A stretch of 64,000 nt of DNA, taken from assembly GCA_944387865.1 (NCBI GenBank), contig CALXGN010000003.1:1-64000 (forward strand), written 5' to 3'. The stretch is from Scatomorpha stercorigallinarum (lineage in GTDB: Bacteria; Bacillota; Clostridia; Oscillospirales; Oscillospiraceae). The notes beneath the pieces are model-generated. The model saw nothing but the letters and a program-made list of their open reading frames with translations, was not told where the DNA came from and did not search any database. The position numbers and the translations under genes were made by a program. Of this stretch, positions 41,222 through 50,665 are shown piece after piece (the first letter of the stretch is position 1; the number at the start of each line of letters is the position of its first letter).

Positions 41222-42427
41222 ATGCTCATAGTTCAGAAATTCGGCGGCAGCTCCGTGGCCAACGCCGAGCGGGTCCGCCATGTGGCGGGCATCATAGCGG
41301 ACACCTATGCCGAGGGGCACGACGTGGTGGTCGTCCTCTCCGCGCAGGGGGACACGACAGACGAGCTCATAGAAAAGGCGCGGGAGATCAACCCGCGCCC
41401 CTCGAAGCGGGAGATGGACGTGCTGCTCTCCACGGGCGAGCAGCAGTCAGTGGCGCTGATGAGCATGGCGCTGGAGGCCATCGGCCTGCCCGTCGTCTCG
41501 CTCACGGGCTGGCAGATAGGCATGGAGACCAACGCCACCTACGGCGCGGCGCGCATCATCCGCGTCTCCACCGAGAGGCTGCGGCGGGAGCTCGACAAGC
41601 GGCGCATCGTCATCGTCGCCGGCTTCCAGGGCATCGACCGCAACGAGGACATCACCACCCTGGGCCGCGGCGGCTCGGACACCACGGCCGTGGCCATCGC
41701 CGCCGTGCTGCACGCGGACAAATGCCAGATATACACCGACGTGGAGGGCGTCTACACCGCCGACCCGCGCAAGGTGCAGGGCGCGCGCAAGCTCAACGAG
41801 ATAACCTATGACGAGATGCTGGAGCTGGCCAGCCTGGGCGCGCAGGTGCTGATGAACCGCTCCGTGGAGCTCGCCAAGCGCTACGGCGTGGTGATCGAGG
41901 TGCTCTCGAGCTACGTGCGCAAGCCCGGTACAAAAGTTAAGGAGGTCGCCAAAAAGATGGAAGAGATGAAGATAAGCGGCATTGCGAAGGACAACGACGT
42001 GGCGCGCGTCGCCGTCGTGGGCGTGCCCGACACGCCCGGCATGGCCTTCCGCGTTTTCAACGCCATGGCCCGCGCCAAGATAAACGTCGATATCATCCTG
42101 CAGTCCTACGGCAAGGCCGGCACCAACGACATCAGCTTCACCGTGCCCATCGGCGACGCGGAGGCCGCCGCCGCCGCCCTCGAGGACGTGCAGGAGGCCA
42201 TCGGCTTCGACCATATCAGCGTGGACACCAACGTCTGCAAGGTGAGCATCGTCGGCGCCGGCATGATGAGCGCCAGCGGCATCGCCGCGCTGATGTTCGA
42301 GGCTCTCTATGACGCCAAGATCAACATCCAGATGATCTCCACCAGCGAGATCAAGGTCTCCGTCCTGATCGACAAGGCCTACGCCGACCAGGCCGTGCAG
42401 GCCATCCACAACCGCTTCTTCGGCTGA
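41222..42427 (+). CDS. lysC: Aspartate kinase
   Basis: The 401-residue aspartokinase begins LIVQKFGGSSVANAERV. It has GRGGSDTTAVAIAAVL and TDVEGVYTADPR in the kinase domain, and two ACT domains in tandem (about 265-400; VVGVPDTPGMAFRVFNAM, VSIVGAGMMSASGIAALMF). It catalyses the first step to lysine, threonine, methionine and, in this organism, dipicolinate. Feedback by lysine and/or threonine is expected from the ACT domains. The ribosome site GGAGGGAATC precedes the ATG. Confidence 0.96.
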   Translation: MLIVQKFGGSSVANAERVRHVAGIIADTYAEGHDVVVVLSAQGDTTDELIEKAREINPRPSKREMDVLLSTGEQQSVALMSMALEAIGLPVVSLTGWQIGMETNATYGAARIIRVSTERLRRELDKRRIVIVAGFQGIDRNEDITTLGRGGSDTTAVAIAAVLHADKCQIYTDVEGVYTADPRKVQGARKLNEITYDEMLELASLGAQVLMNRSVELAKRYGVVIEVLSSYVRKPGTKVKEVAKKMEEMKISGIAKDNDVARVAVVGVPDTPGMAFRVFNAMARAKINVDIILQSYGKAGTNDISFTVPIGDAEAAAAALEDVQEAIGFDHISVDTNVCKVSIVGAGMMSASGIAALMFEALYDAKINIQMISTSEIKVSVLIDKAYADQAVQAIHNRFFG

Positions 42428-42980
42428 CCAGGCTGCGCCTGGAGGCGGTTGCCGCCGCAAGCGGCGGCGGCGGGCGGAGCAGGGCGAAGCCCTGCGAGAC
42501 CCACGTGCCACCCCATTTCTTTGGTCTTGCCCAAAGAAACGGGAGTGGCGCCCCAAAGAAAAACGCTCCGGTGCGAATCGGAGCGTTTTTTGCGTGTTTT
42601 TACGGGTTTTCAGTTGTCAAACGTGGTCATCCCGAAGGGTGAATGAGTTTATTGCATCGCCGACCGTGCACTGCTTCGCTTCGCTCGCGGCACTGCCGAT
42701 TATCACCATGTCAGCGGCGCGAGCGAAGCGAAGCCAACCGCGGCCGGCGATGAGCAAAGCCATCCGACGCCGGGATGACCACCTGAAAGTAAGTCACAAC
42801 CCGAACTGACGAGCAGATTTTACGTATCGACACGCGCCAAAGCGGTTTTCTCTTTGGAGTCTGAGGGGTTTCTTTTTGACAAGACAAAAAGAAATCTCTC
42901 AGGAAAGGGTCGCAGGGGCCCTCGCCCCTGCATCCCCTGCCTGCGGGCGGGCCGCAGGCAAATGCCTCCTTGCCGCAGCC
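42428..42980. repeat. Mosaic intergenic repeat block 7
   Basis: No gene is supported. The block holds a CATTTCTTTGGTCTTGCCC piece (also at 10492), the lysC terminator, an AGCGAAGC-rich module (42658-42760), TTTTACGTATCGACA and TCTTTGGAG pieces as in block 1, and the GAGGGGTTTCTTTTTG hairpin with its partner at 42865-42902. It ends close to the clc promoter. Confidence 0.85.
42559..42591 (+). terminator. Terminator of the hom-lysC unit
   Basis: AAACGCTCCG and CGGAGCGTTTTTT form a 10-bp stem with an 8-nt loop and six T residues, 130 bp after the lysC stop. Confidence 0.85.
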
Positions 42981-42983
42981 TGG

Positions 42984-43012
42984 TTGACTTTTGCTGGCGG
43001 GGCCTATATAAT
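42984..43012 (+). promoter_or_regulatory. Sigma-A promoter of the clc operon
   Basis: TTGACT, 17 bp, TATAAT, a near-consensus promoter. Confidence 0.88.
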
Positions 43013-43057
43013 TTTCCTGTTCTAATGTACAAGGCAGACGGCATGGGGGGCATTTTT

Positions 43058-44293
43058 GTGCTTGAGCGGAGTGCGGCTTTCGCGCGTGCGTTCGTAAAAT
43101 GGCTGGCAGTGGCGGCGGTGACGGGGCTCATCGGCGGGCTGGTGGGCTCGGCGTTCTATCTGAGCGTGGCGAAGGCCACGGAGCTGCGCGGGGAGATACC
43201 CTGGCTGCTCTATCTGCTGCCGCTGGCGGGCGTGGCCATCGCCTGGCTCTACCGCGCCACGCGCATGGAGCACGAGGGCACCAGCGAGATCATCGGCTCC
43301 ATCCGCTCGGGCGAGGGCGTGCCGCTGGTGCTGGTGCCGGTGATATTCGTATCCACCGCCGTCACGCACCTCTGCGGCGGCAGCGCCGGGCGCGAGGGGG
43401 CCGCGCTGCAGATCGGCGGCGGCCTGGGCTTCGCCGCCGGGCGGCTGTTCCGCCTGGACGGCAAGGAGCAGCGCATGGCCACGCTCTGCGGCATGAGCGC
43501 GCTGTTCTCCGCCCTGTTCGGCACGCCGCTGACCGCCGCCGTGTTCGCGCTGGAGGTGGTGAGCGTGGGCCAGCTCTACTATTCCGGGCTGGTGCCCTGC
43601 CTGGCCGCCGCCCTCGCGGCCTACGGCGTCACGGGCCTTTTCGGCATCGCCCCCACGCGCTTTGACATCCCCTTCGTGGCCCTGACGGCGGACGGGCTCT
43701 GGCGCGTGGCCGTGCTGGCCATGCTCTGCGCGCTGGTGAGCATACTTTTCTGCGTCACCATGCACAAGAGCGCGCACCTGGCCGCGAAGCTGCTGCCCAA
43801 CCCCTGCCTGCGCGCGGCGGTGGGCGGCGCGCTCATCATCGCCCTCACGCTGCTGCTGGGCGCGCGCGACTATAACGGCGCGGGCGTAGAAGTCATCGCC
43901 GCCGCCCTCGAGCGCGGCGAGGCCCGGCCGGAGGCCTTTCTGCTCAAGCTGCTGTTCACGGCGGTGACGCTCGCCTGCGGCTTCCGCGGCGGCGAGGTGG
44001 TGCCCGCCTTCTTCATCGGCTCCACCTTCGGCTGCGCGGCGGGCGCGCTGCTGGGGCTGGACCCGGGCTTCGCCGCCGGCATCGGCCTGGTGGCCGTGTT
44101 CTGCGGCGCGGTGAACTGCCCCATCGCCTCCATGTTCCTCTCCGTGGAGCTCTTCGGCAGCGGGGAGATACTGTACTTCGCCCTCGCCTGCTGCGTCTCC
44201 TACATGCTCTCGGGCTATACGGGGCTCTACAGCAGCCAGAAGATCATGTACTCCAAGCTGCGGCCGGAGTTCATAGATATAAACGCCAAGTAA
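43058..44293 (+). CDS. ClC-family anion channel or transporter
   Basis: The roughly 411-residue protein has the ClC two-fold helix repeat and the GSAGREGAALQIGG motif with the gating Glu. FRGGEVVPAFFIGSTFG and CGAVNCPIASMFLSVEL follow in the second half. The canonical GSGIP anion-binding motif is not visible (the region reads EHEGTSEIIGSIRSGEG), which may point to a non-chloride subtype such as the fluoride exporters. The chosen GTG at 43058 has GGGGGG 7 bp upstream; ATG at 43025 or 43043 are alternatives close to the promoter. It is first in an operon with mscS and a phosphotransferase gene. Confidence 0.85.
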   Translation: MLERSAAFARAFVKWLAVAAVTGLIGGLVGSAFYLSVAKATELRGEIPWLLYLLPLAGVAIAWLYRATRMEHEGTSEIIGSIRSGEGVPLVLVPVIFVSTAVTHLCGGSAGREGAALQIGGGLGFAAGRLFRLDGKEQRMATLCGMSALFSALFGTPLTAAVFALEVVSVGQLYYSGLVPCLAAALAAYGVTGLFGIAPTRFDIPFVALTADGLWRVAVLAMLCALVSILFCVTMHKSAHLAAKLLPNPCLRAAVGGALIIALTLLLGARDYNGAGVEVIAAALERGEARPEAFLLKLLFTAVTLACGFRGGEVVPAFFIGSTFGCAAGALLGLDPGFAAGIGLVAVFCGAVNCPIASMFLSVELFGSGEILYFALACCVSYMLSGYTGLYSSQKIMYSKLRPEFIDINAK

Positions 44294-44306
44294 AGGGGAT
44301 AGAGAT

Positions 44307-45152
44307 ATGGCCGTTTCCGACACCGTCCTCACCGGCACAGCCGGGCTTTTCGACGGGCTGCTCACCTTCTCCGTGGCCGGCGTCTCGCTGATGACGCTGC
44401 TCGGCGCGCTCGTCGTGTTCCTCATCTGCTTCGCGGCCATGCGGCTGCTCACGCGCCTGGCCTCCAGGGCCCTCTCCAAAAGCCGCCTGGAGGGCGCGCT
44501 GCGCAGCTTCGTGCTCTCCTGCGTAAAGGCCGCACTGTGGCTGCTCACCGCCGCCATCGTGGCGGACAAGCTGGGCATACCCTCGGCCTCGCTGGTGGCG
44601 CTGGTCTCCGTGGCCGGCCTTGCGCTCTCGCTCTCGCTGCAGGACACGCTGAAGAACGTCTTTTCCGGCTTCACCATCCTCTTCACGCGGCCCTTCTCCT
44701 CCGGCGACTATGTGGAGATCGGCGCCACGGCCGGCACCATCACCGCCATCGGCCTTTTTTACACCACGCTGCTGGCCGCGGACGGCAAGGAGATCAGCAT
44801 ACCCAACTCGGAGGTCTGCGCCTCCCGCGTGACGGACTACACGCGCGAGCCCGAGCGGCGCGTGGAGCTCGGCTTTGACATGGGCTACGACTGCCCGGCG
44901 GAGGACGTGCGCGCGGCGCTGCTCGCCGCCCTGGCCGCCGACGGCCGCGCCCTCTCCGGAGAGGGCCATGAGCCGGCGGTGGTGCTCAGCGAATACCGCG
45001 CGAGCAGCGTGCGCTACCTGCTGCGCTTCTGGGTGAACAACAGCGACTACTGGCCCGTGTACTACGCCGTCAACGAGTCTGCACGCGGATATCTCGCCCG
45101 CGCGGGGCTGAGCATGGCCTACGACCGGCTGGACGTGCACATCGTGAAGTAA
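44307..45152 (+). CDS. mscS: MscS-family mechanosensitive ion channel
   Basis: The 281-residue protein has three membrane helices (about 25-115). The pore helix is followed by LVALVSVAGLALSLSLQDTLKNVFSGFTILFTRPF, the MscS domain with the family SLQDTLKNVFSG segment (about 105-125). A beta domain and a C-terminal alpha/beta domain close the protein. It opens under membrane tension to release solutes. AAAGGGGATAGAGAT precedes the ATG. It lies between clc and a phosphotransferase gene. Confidence 0.93.
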   Translation: MAVSDTVLTGTAGLFDGLLTFSVAGVSLMTLLGALVVFLICFAAMRLLTRLASRALSKSRLEGALRSFVLSCVKAALWLLTAAIVADKLGIPSASLVALVSVAGLALSLSLQDTLKNVFSGFTILFTRPFSSGDYVEIGATAGTITAIGLFYTTLLAADGKEISIPNSEVCASRVTDYTREPERRVELGFDMGYDCPAEDVRAALLAALAADGRALSGEGHEPAVVLSEYRASSVRYLLRFWVNNSDYWPVYYAVNESARGYLARAGLSMAYDRLDVHIVK

Positions 45153-45166
45153 AGGGGGCGGCAGGC

Positions 45167-46129
45167 ATGAACCGCGGCTCGTTCCTCTTCCGCGAGGAGC
45201 CACATGATGTCATCGCGCGCATATTCTCCCGCTCGCTGGGCGTGGAGGGCGGCGTCTCCGCGCGCCTGCTGGACGGCGGGATGTTCAACACCACCTACCT
45301 CGTCGAATACGGCGCGCCCCCACAGCGGGCGGTGCTGCGCCTGGGGCCGGTGGAGCGGCAGCGCCTGCTCGGCTTCGAGCGCGGGCTGATGCGCGCCGAG
45401 GAGCGCGTCTGCGCCGTCTGCCGCTCGCTGGACCTGCCCTGCTCGCGGGTGCTGGCCGTGGACTGCTCGCGCGCCCTTGTGGACCGCGACTATATGATCG
45501 TGGACTACATCCCCTCCGTCCCCATGTGCGAAGCCGGGCTGGGCCGCGGGGAAAAGGAGCGGCTCTACCACGAGCTGGGGCGCTGGCTGCGGCGGCTGCA
45601 CTCCGTGCGCGGCGAGGGCTTCGGCTTCGTCTCCCGCCAGCTGGATGGCCTCAGCTTCCCGCGCTGGAGCGAGGCGCTGAACTTTGAGATCGCCGACTTC
45701 ACCGCCCGGCTGGAGAGCGCCGGCGGCCTCACGGCGGCGGAGGTGGCGCGCGTGCGCGGCATATACGCGCAAAACGCCGCGCTGTTCGACGAGATAAGCG
45801 AGCCGCAGCTGCTGCACACGGACATCTGGGAGGGCAACGTGCTGCTCGACGGCGGGACGCACGCCATCCTGGCCGTCATCGACGGCGACCGCGCCATCTT
45901 CGGCGACCCGGACTTTGAGTTCGCCAGCCCCTGGGGCCAGGTGCCGCCGCTGCGCGAGGGCTACGGCTTTGAGCCTGTCAGGGACGAGCGGCGCGAGCAG
46001 CGCATGAGGCTCTACCTCGCCTTCTACCTGGCGCTGGAGGCGCATGTCGGCCTTTCGGAGTACAACGACCCCGACCTGTTCCGCGACCGCAAACGGCAGC
46101 TTTTCGAGATGCTCGGCACATTTGCATAA
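45167..46129 (+). CDS. APH/choline-kinase-like phosphotransferase
   Basis: The 320-residue protein of the aminoglycoside phosphotransferase fold has RLLDGGMFNTTYLVEY as nucleotide loop. HTDIWEGNVLLDGG is the catalytic H-x-D-x(4)-N motif, and VIDGDRAIFGDPDFEFAS is the metal-binding region. The substrate is unknown; drug, sugar and small-metabolite kinases share this fold, so resistance should not be assumed. It starts 14 bp after the mscS stop with GGGGGCGGCAGGC as ribosome site. Confidence 0.85.
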   Translation: MNRGSFLFREEPHDVIARIFSRSLGVEGGVSARLLDGGMFNTTYLVEYGAPPQRAVLRLGPVERQRLLGFERGLMRAEERVCAVCRSLDLPCSRVLAVDCSRALVDRDYMIVDYIPSVPMCEAGLGRGEKERLYHELGRWLRRLHSVRGEGFGFVSRQLDGLSFPRWSEALNFEIADFTARLESAGGLTAAEVARVRGIYAQNAALFDEISEPQLLHTDIWEGNVLLDGGTHAILAVIDGDRAIFGDPDFEFASPWGQVPPLREGYGFEPVRDERREQRMRLYLAFYLALEAHVGLSEYNDPDLFRDRKRQLFEMLGTFA

Positions 46130-46162
46130 ATACACGTTTATTCATATCAAGGAGGTACCCCA

Positions 46163-47878
46163 ATGTCCAAAAAGGTAGTTATAATCGGCGGCGTGGCCGG
46201 CGGCGCGTCCGCGGCGGCGCGCCTCAGGCGGCTGGACGAGGGCGCGCAGATCGTCGTGCTCGAACGCACCGGCTATGTCTCCTACGCCAACTGCGGCCTG
46301 CCCTACTACGTCGGCGGCGTGATAGCCGACCGCGAGGAGCTCACGCTGCAGTCGCCGGAGAGCTTCAGACGGCGCTTCAACGTGGACGTGCGCGTCCTCA
46401 CGGAGGCCGTGAGCATCGACCGCGCGGCCAGGACCGTGCACGTGCGCTCGCTCTCGGACGGCGCGGAGTATGACGAGAGCTACGACACGCTCATCCTCTC
46501 CCCGGGCGCGAAGGCCTTCGTGCCCGCCACGCCGGGCGTGGAGAGCGCGCTCTGCCTGCGCCTGCGCACGGTGGAGGACGCCCTGGCCATGCGCGAGCGC
46601 GCGGTGGCCGGCGGCCGTGCCGTGGTCGTGGGCGGCGGCTTCATCGGCCTGGAGGCCGCGGAGAACCTGCTGCACGCCGGCATGGAGGTGACGCTCCTGC
46701 AGCGCAGCGAGCAGGTGCTGCCGCCGCTGGACGCGGACATGGCCGCCGAGATCCACGCGCACCTGCGCGCGAAGGGTCTCGACCTGCGCTTCAAGGCCGC
46801 GGTGGAGAGCTATGAGGAGACGGCCGGCGGCCTGCGCGTACACGTGAAGGGCATGGAACCCATCGACTGCGCCTTCGCCGTGGTGGCCGTGGGCGTGGAG
46901 CCGGACACCGCCCTGGCGAAAGCCGCCGGGCTCGAGCTGGGGCCCAAGGGCTCCATCATGGTGGACGCGCACATGCGCACCTCCGACAGCGCCGTCTACG
47001 CCGTGGGCGACGCCGTGGCGGTGAAGAACCTCGTCACCGGCGCCGTGGGCCTCACGCCGCTGGCCGGCCCCGCCAACAAGCAGGGCCGCATCGCCGCGGA
47101 CAACATCTGCGGCATCGCCTCCGAGTACAAAGGCACGCAGGGCTCCACGGTCATCAAGCTCTTTGACATGACCGCCGCCGTCACCGGCCTCAACGAGAAG
47201 GCCGCGAAGGCCGCCGGGATAAACTACAGCCGCGTCTACGGCTACTGGGGCCACCACGCCGGCTACTACCCCGGCGCGGAGAGCATGACGGTAAAGACCC
47301 TCTTCGACCCGGACACCGGCCGCATCCTCGGCGCGCAGATAACCGGCGGCGCAGGCGTGGACAAGCGCATTGACGTCCTCGCGGCAGCCATCCGCTCCGG
47401 CCTGACCTCCGCCGACCTGGCGGAGCTGGAGCTGGCCTACGCTCCCCCCTACTCCTCGGCCAAGGACCCGGTGAACATGACCGGCTTCATGATAGAAAAC
47501 GTCCGCGCCGGCATCGTCAGGCAGTATTTCTGGGACGACGTGGCCGCCCTCCCGCGCGACGGCAGCGTGACGCTGCTGGACGTCCGCAGCGAGAAGGAGT
47601 ACGCCTGCGGGCACATCGAGGGCACGGTGAACATCCCCCTGGACGAACTGCGCGGCCGCCTGGGCGAGCTGGACAGCTCCAAGCCCGTCTATGTGAACTG
47701 CTTCTCCGGCATGCGCAGCTACATCGCCTGCCGCATCCTCTCCGGCCACGGCTTCGCCGAGGTCTACAACCTCGCCGGCGGCTGGCGCTTCTACAACGCC
47801 GTGATGCAGGGCAGGCGGGATGTGGGGCATTATCCCTGCGGCGAGAAAATTACGAAGGGGACTTCGTCCCCCTCGTAA
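46163..47878 (+). CDS. cdr: CoA-disulfide reductase with C-terminal rhodanese domain
   Basis: The 571-residue flavoprotein has IIGGVAGGASAAARLRRLD (FAD site), the single redox cysteine in YANCGLPYYVGG (about residue 44), VVGGGFIGLEAAENLLHAGM (NAD(P) site), and the reductase C-terminal domain. The last 100 residues are a rhodanese domain (TLLDVRSEKEYACGH, active Cys in VNCFSGMRS near 513). It keeps CoA thiols reduced and handles persulfides or polysulfide. AAGGAGGTACCCC precedes the ATG. It follows the clc-mscS-kinase genes at 33 bp and may share their mRNA. Confidence 0.93.
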   Translation: MSKKVVIIGGVAGGASAAARLRRLDEGAQIVVLERTGYVSYANCGLPYYVGGVIADREELTLQSPESFRRRFNVDVRVLTEAVSIDRAARTVHVRSLSDGAEYDESYDTLILSPGAKAFVPATPGVESALCLRLRTVEDALAMRERAVAGGRAVVVGGGFIGLEAAENLLHAGMEVTLLQRSEQVLPPLDADMAAEIHAHLRAKGLDLRFKAAVESYEETAGGLRVHVKGMEPIDCAFAVVAVGVEPDTALAKAAGLELGPKGSIMVDAHMRTSDSAVYAVGDAVAVKNLVTGAVGLTPLAGPANKQGRIAADNICGIASEYKGTQGSTVIKLFDMTAAVTGLNEKAAKAAGINYSRVYGYWGHHAGYYPGAESMTVKTLFDPDTGRILGAQITGGAGVDKRIDVLAAAIRSGLTSADLAELELAYAPPYSSAKDPVNMTGFMIENVRAGIVRQYFWDDVAALPRDGSVTLLDVRSEKEYACGHIEGTVNIPLDELRGRLGELDSSKPVYVNCFSGMRSYIACRILSGHGFAEVYNLAGGWRFYNAVMQGRRDVGHYPCGEKITKGTSSPS

Positions 47879-48480
47879 GCTCCCTTCTATTACGAGGGGG
47901 ACGTTGTCCCCCTCGTAGGCTCCCCCTCGCGCCGCACAGCGGCGCGGTTGCGCCTCAGAGGCGCAAGATAAGGTATCGCCCCGAGGCAAAGCCCCGGGGC
48001 GATTTTGGCCGCCCTATGCGGGCGGCCATTCCTATGCTTGCAGCGTTGGGTGCCATTGACCACACAGGCTTTTTTAATGTGTCCCATTTTGCTTAAGCAA
48101 AATGGGACTTAAATACGCCGCCCGCGCTGGCGGGCGCGGGCGAGCGAGATGCGCGGGGCGGGCAAAGCCCGCCCACGGACGTGGTTTGCGTTGGGCGGAA
48201 CGCCGCGCTTGTCGCGGCGTTATTGGGGGCTCCGCCCCCTTGCCCCCTATTTGCCTGTCAGCGGCGCGAGCGAAGCGAAGCATTCCGCGGTCGGCGGCGA
48301 GCAAAGCCATCCGACAACGGGATGAGCGGCCGCGAAACGCGAAAACCCGTAAAAGACAGCATTTACCTCCGACACGCACCAAAGCGGTTTTCTCTTTGGA
48401 GTCTGAGGGGTTTCTTTTTGACAAGACAAAAAGAAATCTCTCAGAAACAGGGTCGCAGGGGCGCTCCCCTGCTTTGACAT
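47879..48480. repeat. Mosaic intergenic repeat block 8
   Basis: No gene is supported. It starts with two copies of a TTACGAGGGGGACTTCGTCC-like unit (about 47850-47915). From about 47990 to 48400 it repeats block 1 almost base for base, including GATTTTGGCCGCCCTATGCG and the AATGGGAC stretch. It ends in the GAGGGGTTTCTTTTTG hairpin module (48400-48445). Confidence 0.85.
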
Positions 48481-48482
48481 GC

Positions 48483-48515
48483 AAAAACGCTCCGGGTCTA
48501 CCCGGAGCGTTTTTT
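48483..48515. terminator. Terminator of the TRAP operon
   Basis: AAAAACGCTCCGGG and CCCGGAGCGTTTTT form a 14-bp stem with a 4-nt loop and T runs on both strands. It lies 13 bp beyond the permease stop and would serve the minus-strand operon. Confidence 0.9.
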
Positions 48516-48527
48516 AAGTCTGGCGGC

Positions 48528-50594
48528 TTACGCCGCGGCGGCCCGGCGCTTTTTGCGCATGCCGCGCAGCAGCACGGTGAGGATAACGATGAGAGCGAGG
48601 CCGATCACGTCGGTGACGATGCCCGGATAGAGCAGCATCAGTCCGGCTATGAGGAACACGACGCGCGTATACCAGTGCAGCTTGACGTAGTAGAAGCCGT
48701 TGACGGAAACTGCCACGCCTATCATGCCGATGACCGAACTGACGCAGATCTGCACGATCTGCCACACGGAATCGACGTTGACGAACAGCATCGCCGGGTT
48801 GAGGGCGAAGATATATGGCACGATAAACGCACCTATGGCCAGTTTCGTCGCCTGTATACCTGTTTTCATCGGATTGCTCTTGGCGATGGCGCTGCCGGCG
48901 TAGGCGGCCAGGGCCACGGGCGGGGTGATGTCGGCCACGATGCCGAAGTAGAACACGAAGAAGTGGGCGGCGACGGGGTCGATGCCCAGGCGGGTGAGGA
49001 TGGGCGCACAGGTGGTGGCCATGATGACGTAGTTGGCGGTGGTGGGCACGCCCATACCGAGCACGATGCAGCAGAGCATGGTGAGCACCAGGCCGATGAG
49101 CGGCACGCCGCCGGAGAGGCGCACGACCGCGCCGATGAGCTTCATGCCCAGGCCGGTGACGTTGATGCAGCCGGCGATGATACCGGCGACGGCGCAGGCC
49201 ACGGCCACGGTGATGGAGCCGCGCGCGCCGCCCGCCAGGGCGTCGAGCAGTTTTTTCGGGGTCAGGCGGGTCTCCTTCTTGAAGAAGCTGACCACGATGG
49301 CCACCAGGATGCTGATGGCGGCGGAGAACTGGATGGTCTTGGCGTTGGTGCTGACCATCACGACGAGCACCACGATGGGCGCCAGCAGGTAGATGTCCTT
49401 CAGCAGGCTGGAAACGCGCGGCAGCTCGCTGCGGGGGATGCCCTTGAGCCCGCTCTTCTTCGCCTCCAGGTGGACGGCGATGAAGATGCCGAGGAAGTAG
49501 AGCACCGCGGGGAGGATGGCGCGGGTGGCCACCTCCGCATACGATACGCCGAGGAACTCGGCCATCAGGAAGGCGGCGGCACCCATGATGGGCGGCATGA
49601 TCTGCCCGCCGGTGGAGGCCGCGGCCTCGACGGCGCCGGCGAACTCGGCACGGTAGCCGGTGCGCTTCATCATGGGGATGGTGACGGAGCCGGAGCCCAC
49701 GGTGTTGGCCACGGAGGAGCCGGAGGCCATGCCCTCAAGGGCGGAGGCGATGACGGCCACCTTGGCCGGGCCGCCGGAAGCGGAGCCCGCCACGCAGTTT
49801 GCAAGGTCGATGAAGAAGTTCGCGATGCCCGTGCGCTCCAGGAACGCGCCGAAGATGACGAACACCACGATGAACTTGGCGCAGACGTTGACCGGCGTCG
49901 CCAGGATGCCGTTCACGCTGTAGAAGATGGTGTAGATAAAGCGGTCGAAGGGGATGCCGGCGGCGAAGGTATATATCACCAGCGCGCCCGCCACGCAGAG
50001 TATGGGCAGGCCCACGCAGCGCCGGCAGAGCTCGACCACGGCGAGGATGCCGATGAGGCCGATGATGGAATACGTCGAGGTCATCGAGGACGCGCTCTTG
50101 ACCTCGAGCACGAAGGCGTCGTAGGTGACGGAGTAATAGAAGAACGCCGCCGCGCCCACGAGCATGATGATGATGTCATACCAGGGCAGGCTGTTGACCT
50201 TCACGTGCTTCTTGCTGACGGGGTACGTGATGAAGCCGAGGATGAGCATGCAGCCCATGAAGAACGTCAGACGCTTTTCCACGCCCCAGTTGGAGAACAG
50301 CGTGGACCAGATGCAGTATACGGAAAAGGCCGCCATCAGGCAGTCGATGACGAACTTGGGCGTGCCGGACCAGATGCGGGTGTTGGACTCCTTGTCATAC
50401 TTGCGCATGACGGCCTCCACGTCCTCCATGGTGCCCACGTCCACGTCCGCGTTCACGTCGTAGGTGGCGCCGTCGAAATCGTGGGTGTGGGGCTGCTCAT
50501 AGTGCGGCTCGCGGATCTCCTCCACGACCTCCTCCACGGGGATGTCTATGCTGATCCTGCTCTTTTTCTTTGCTTCTTTCCTGTTGTCGGACAT
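48528..50594 (-). CDS. TRAP transporter fused permease (4TM/12TM)
   Basis: The 688-residue protein joins a small DctQ-like part (first helices, about 90-240) to a large DctM-like part (GAFLERTGIANFFIDLANCVAG, GGPAKVAVIASALEGMASGSS, GGQIMPPIMGAAAFLMAEF). This is the TAXI-type fused permease. It imports a substrate with an ion gradient using the periplasmic-type receptor encoded upstream at 50666. The N-terminal 80 residues are acidic and cytoplasmic. The ribosome site GGAGGTAGCAA precedes ATG at 50594. Confidence 0.93.
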   Translation of the reverse strand: MSDNRKEAKKKSRISIDIPVEEVVEEIREPHYEQPHTHDFDGATYDVNADVDVGTMEDVEAVMRKYDKESNTRIWSGTPKFVIDCLMAAFSVYCIWSTLFSNWGVEKRLTFFMGCMLILGFITYPVSKKHVKVNSLPWYDIIIMLVGAAAFFYYSVTYDAFVLEVKSASSMTSTYSIIGLIGILAVVELCRRCVGLPILCVAGALVIYTFAAGIPFDRFIYTIFYSVNGILATPVNVCAKFIVVFVIFGAFLERTGIANFFIDLANCVAGSASGGPAKVAVIASALEGMASGSSVANTVGSGSVTIPMMKRTGYRAEFAGAVEAAASTGGQIMPPIMGAAAFLMAEFLGVSYAEVATRAILPAVLYFLGIFIAVHLEAKKSGLKGIPRSELPRVSSLLKDIYLLAPIVVLVVMVSTNAKTIQFSAAISILVAIVVSFFKKETRLTPKKLLDALAGGARGSITVAVACAVAGIIAGCINVTGLGMKLIGAVVRLSGGVPLIGLVLTMLCCIVLGMGVPTTANYVIMATTCAPILTRLGIDPVAAHFFVFYFGIVADITPPVALAAYAGSAIAKSNPMKTGIQATKLAIGAFIVPYIFALNPAMLFVNVDSVWQIVQICVSSVIGMIGVAVSVNGFYYVKLHWYTRVVFLIAGLMLLYPGIVTDVIGLALIVILTVLLRGMRKKRRAAAA

Positions 50595-50665
50595 TTGCTA
50601 CCTCCTTATCGAAACCTGCGGCGCCCGGCAGGGCGCCGCAGGCCGCGTTGTATATATCGCGCTTC

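Noticed and set aside
45167..46129. Aminoglycoside resistance gene
   Set aside because: The fold is right, but the neighbours and divergence give no reason to assign drug resistance; many metabolic kinases share the motifs.
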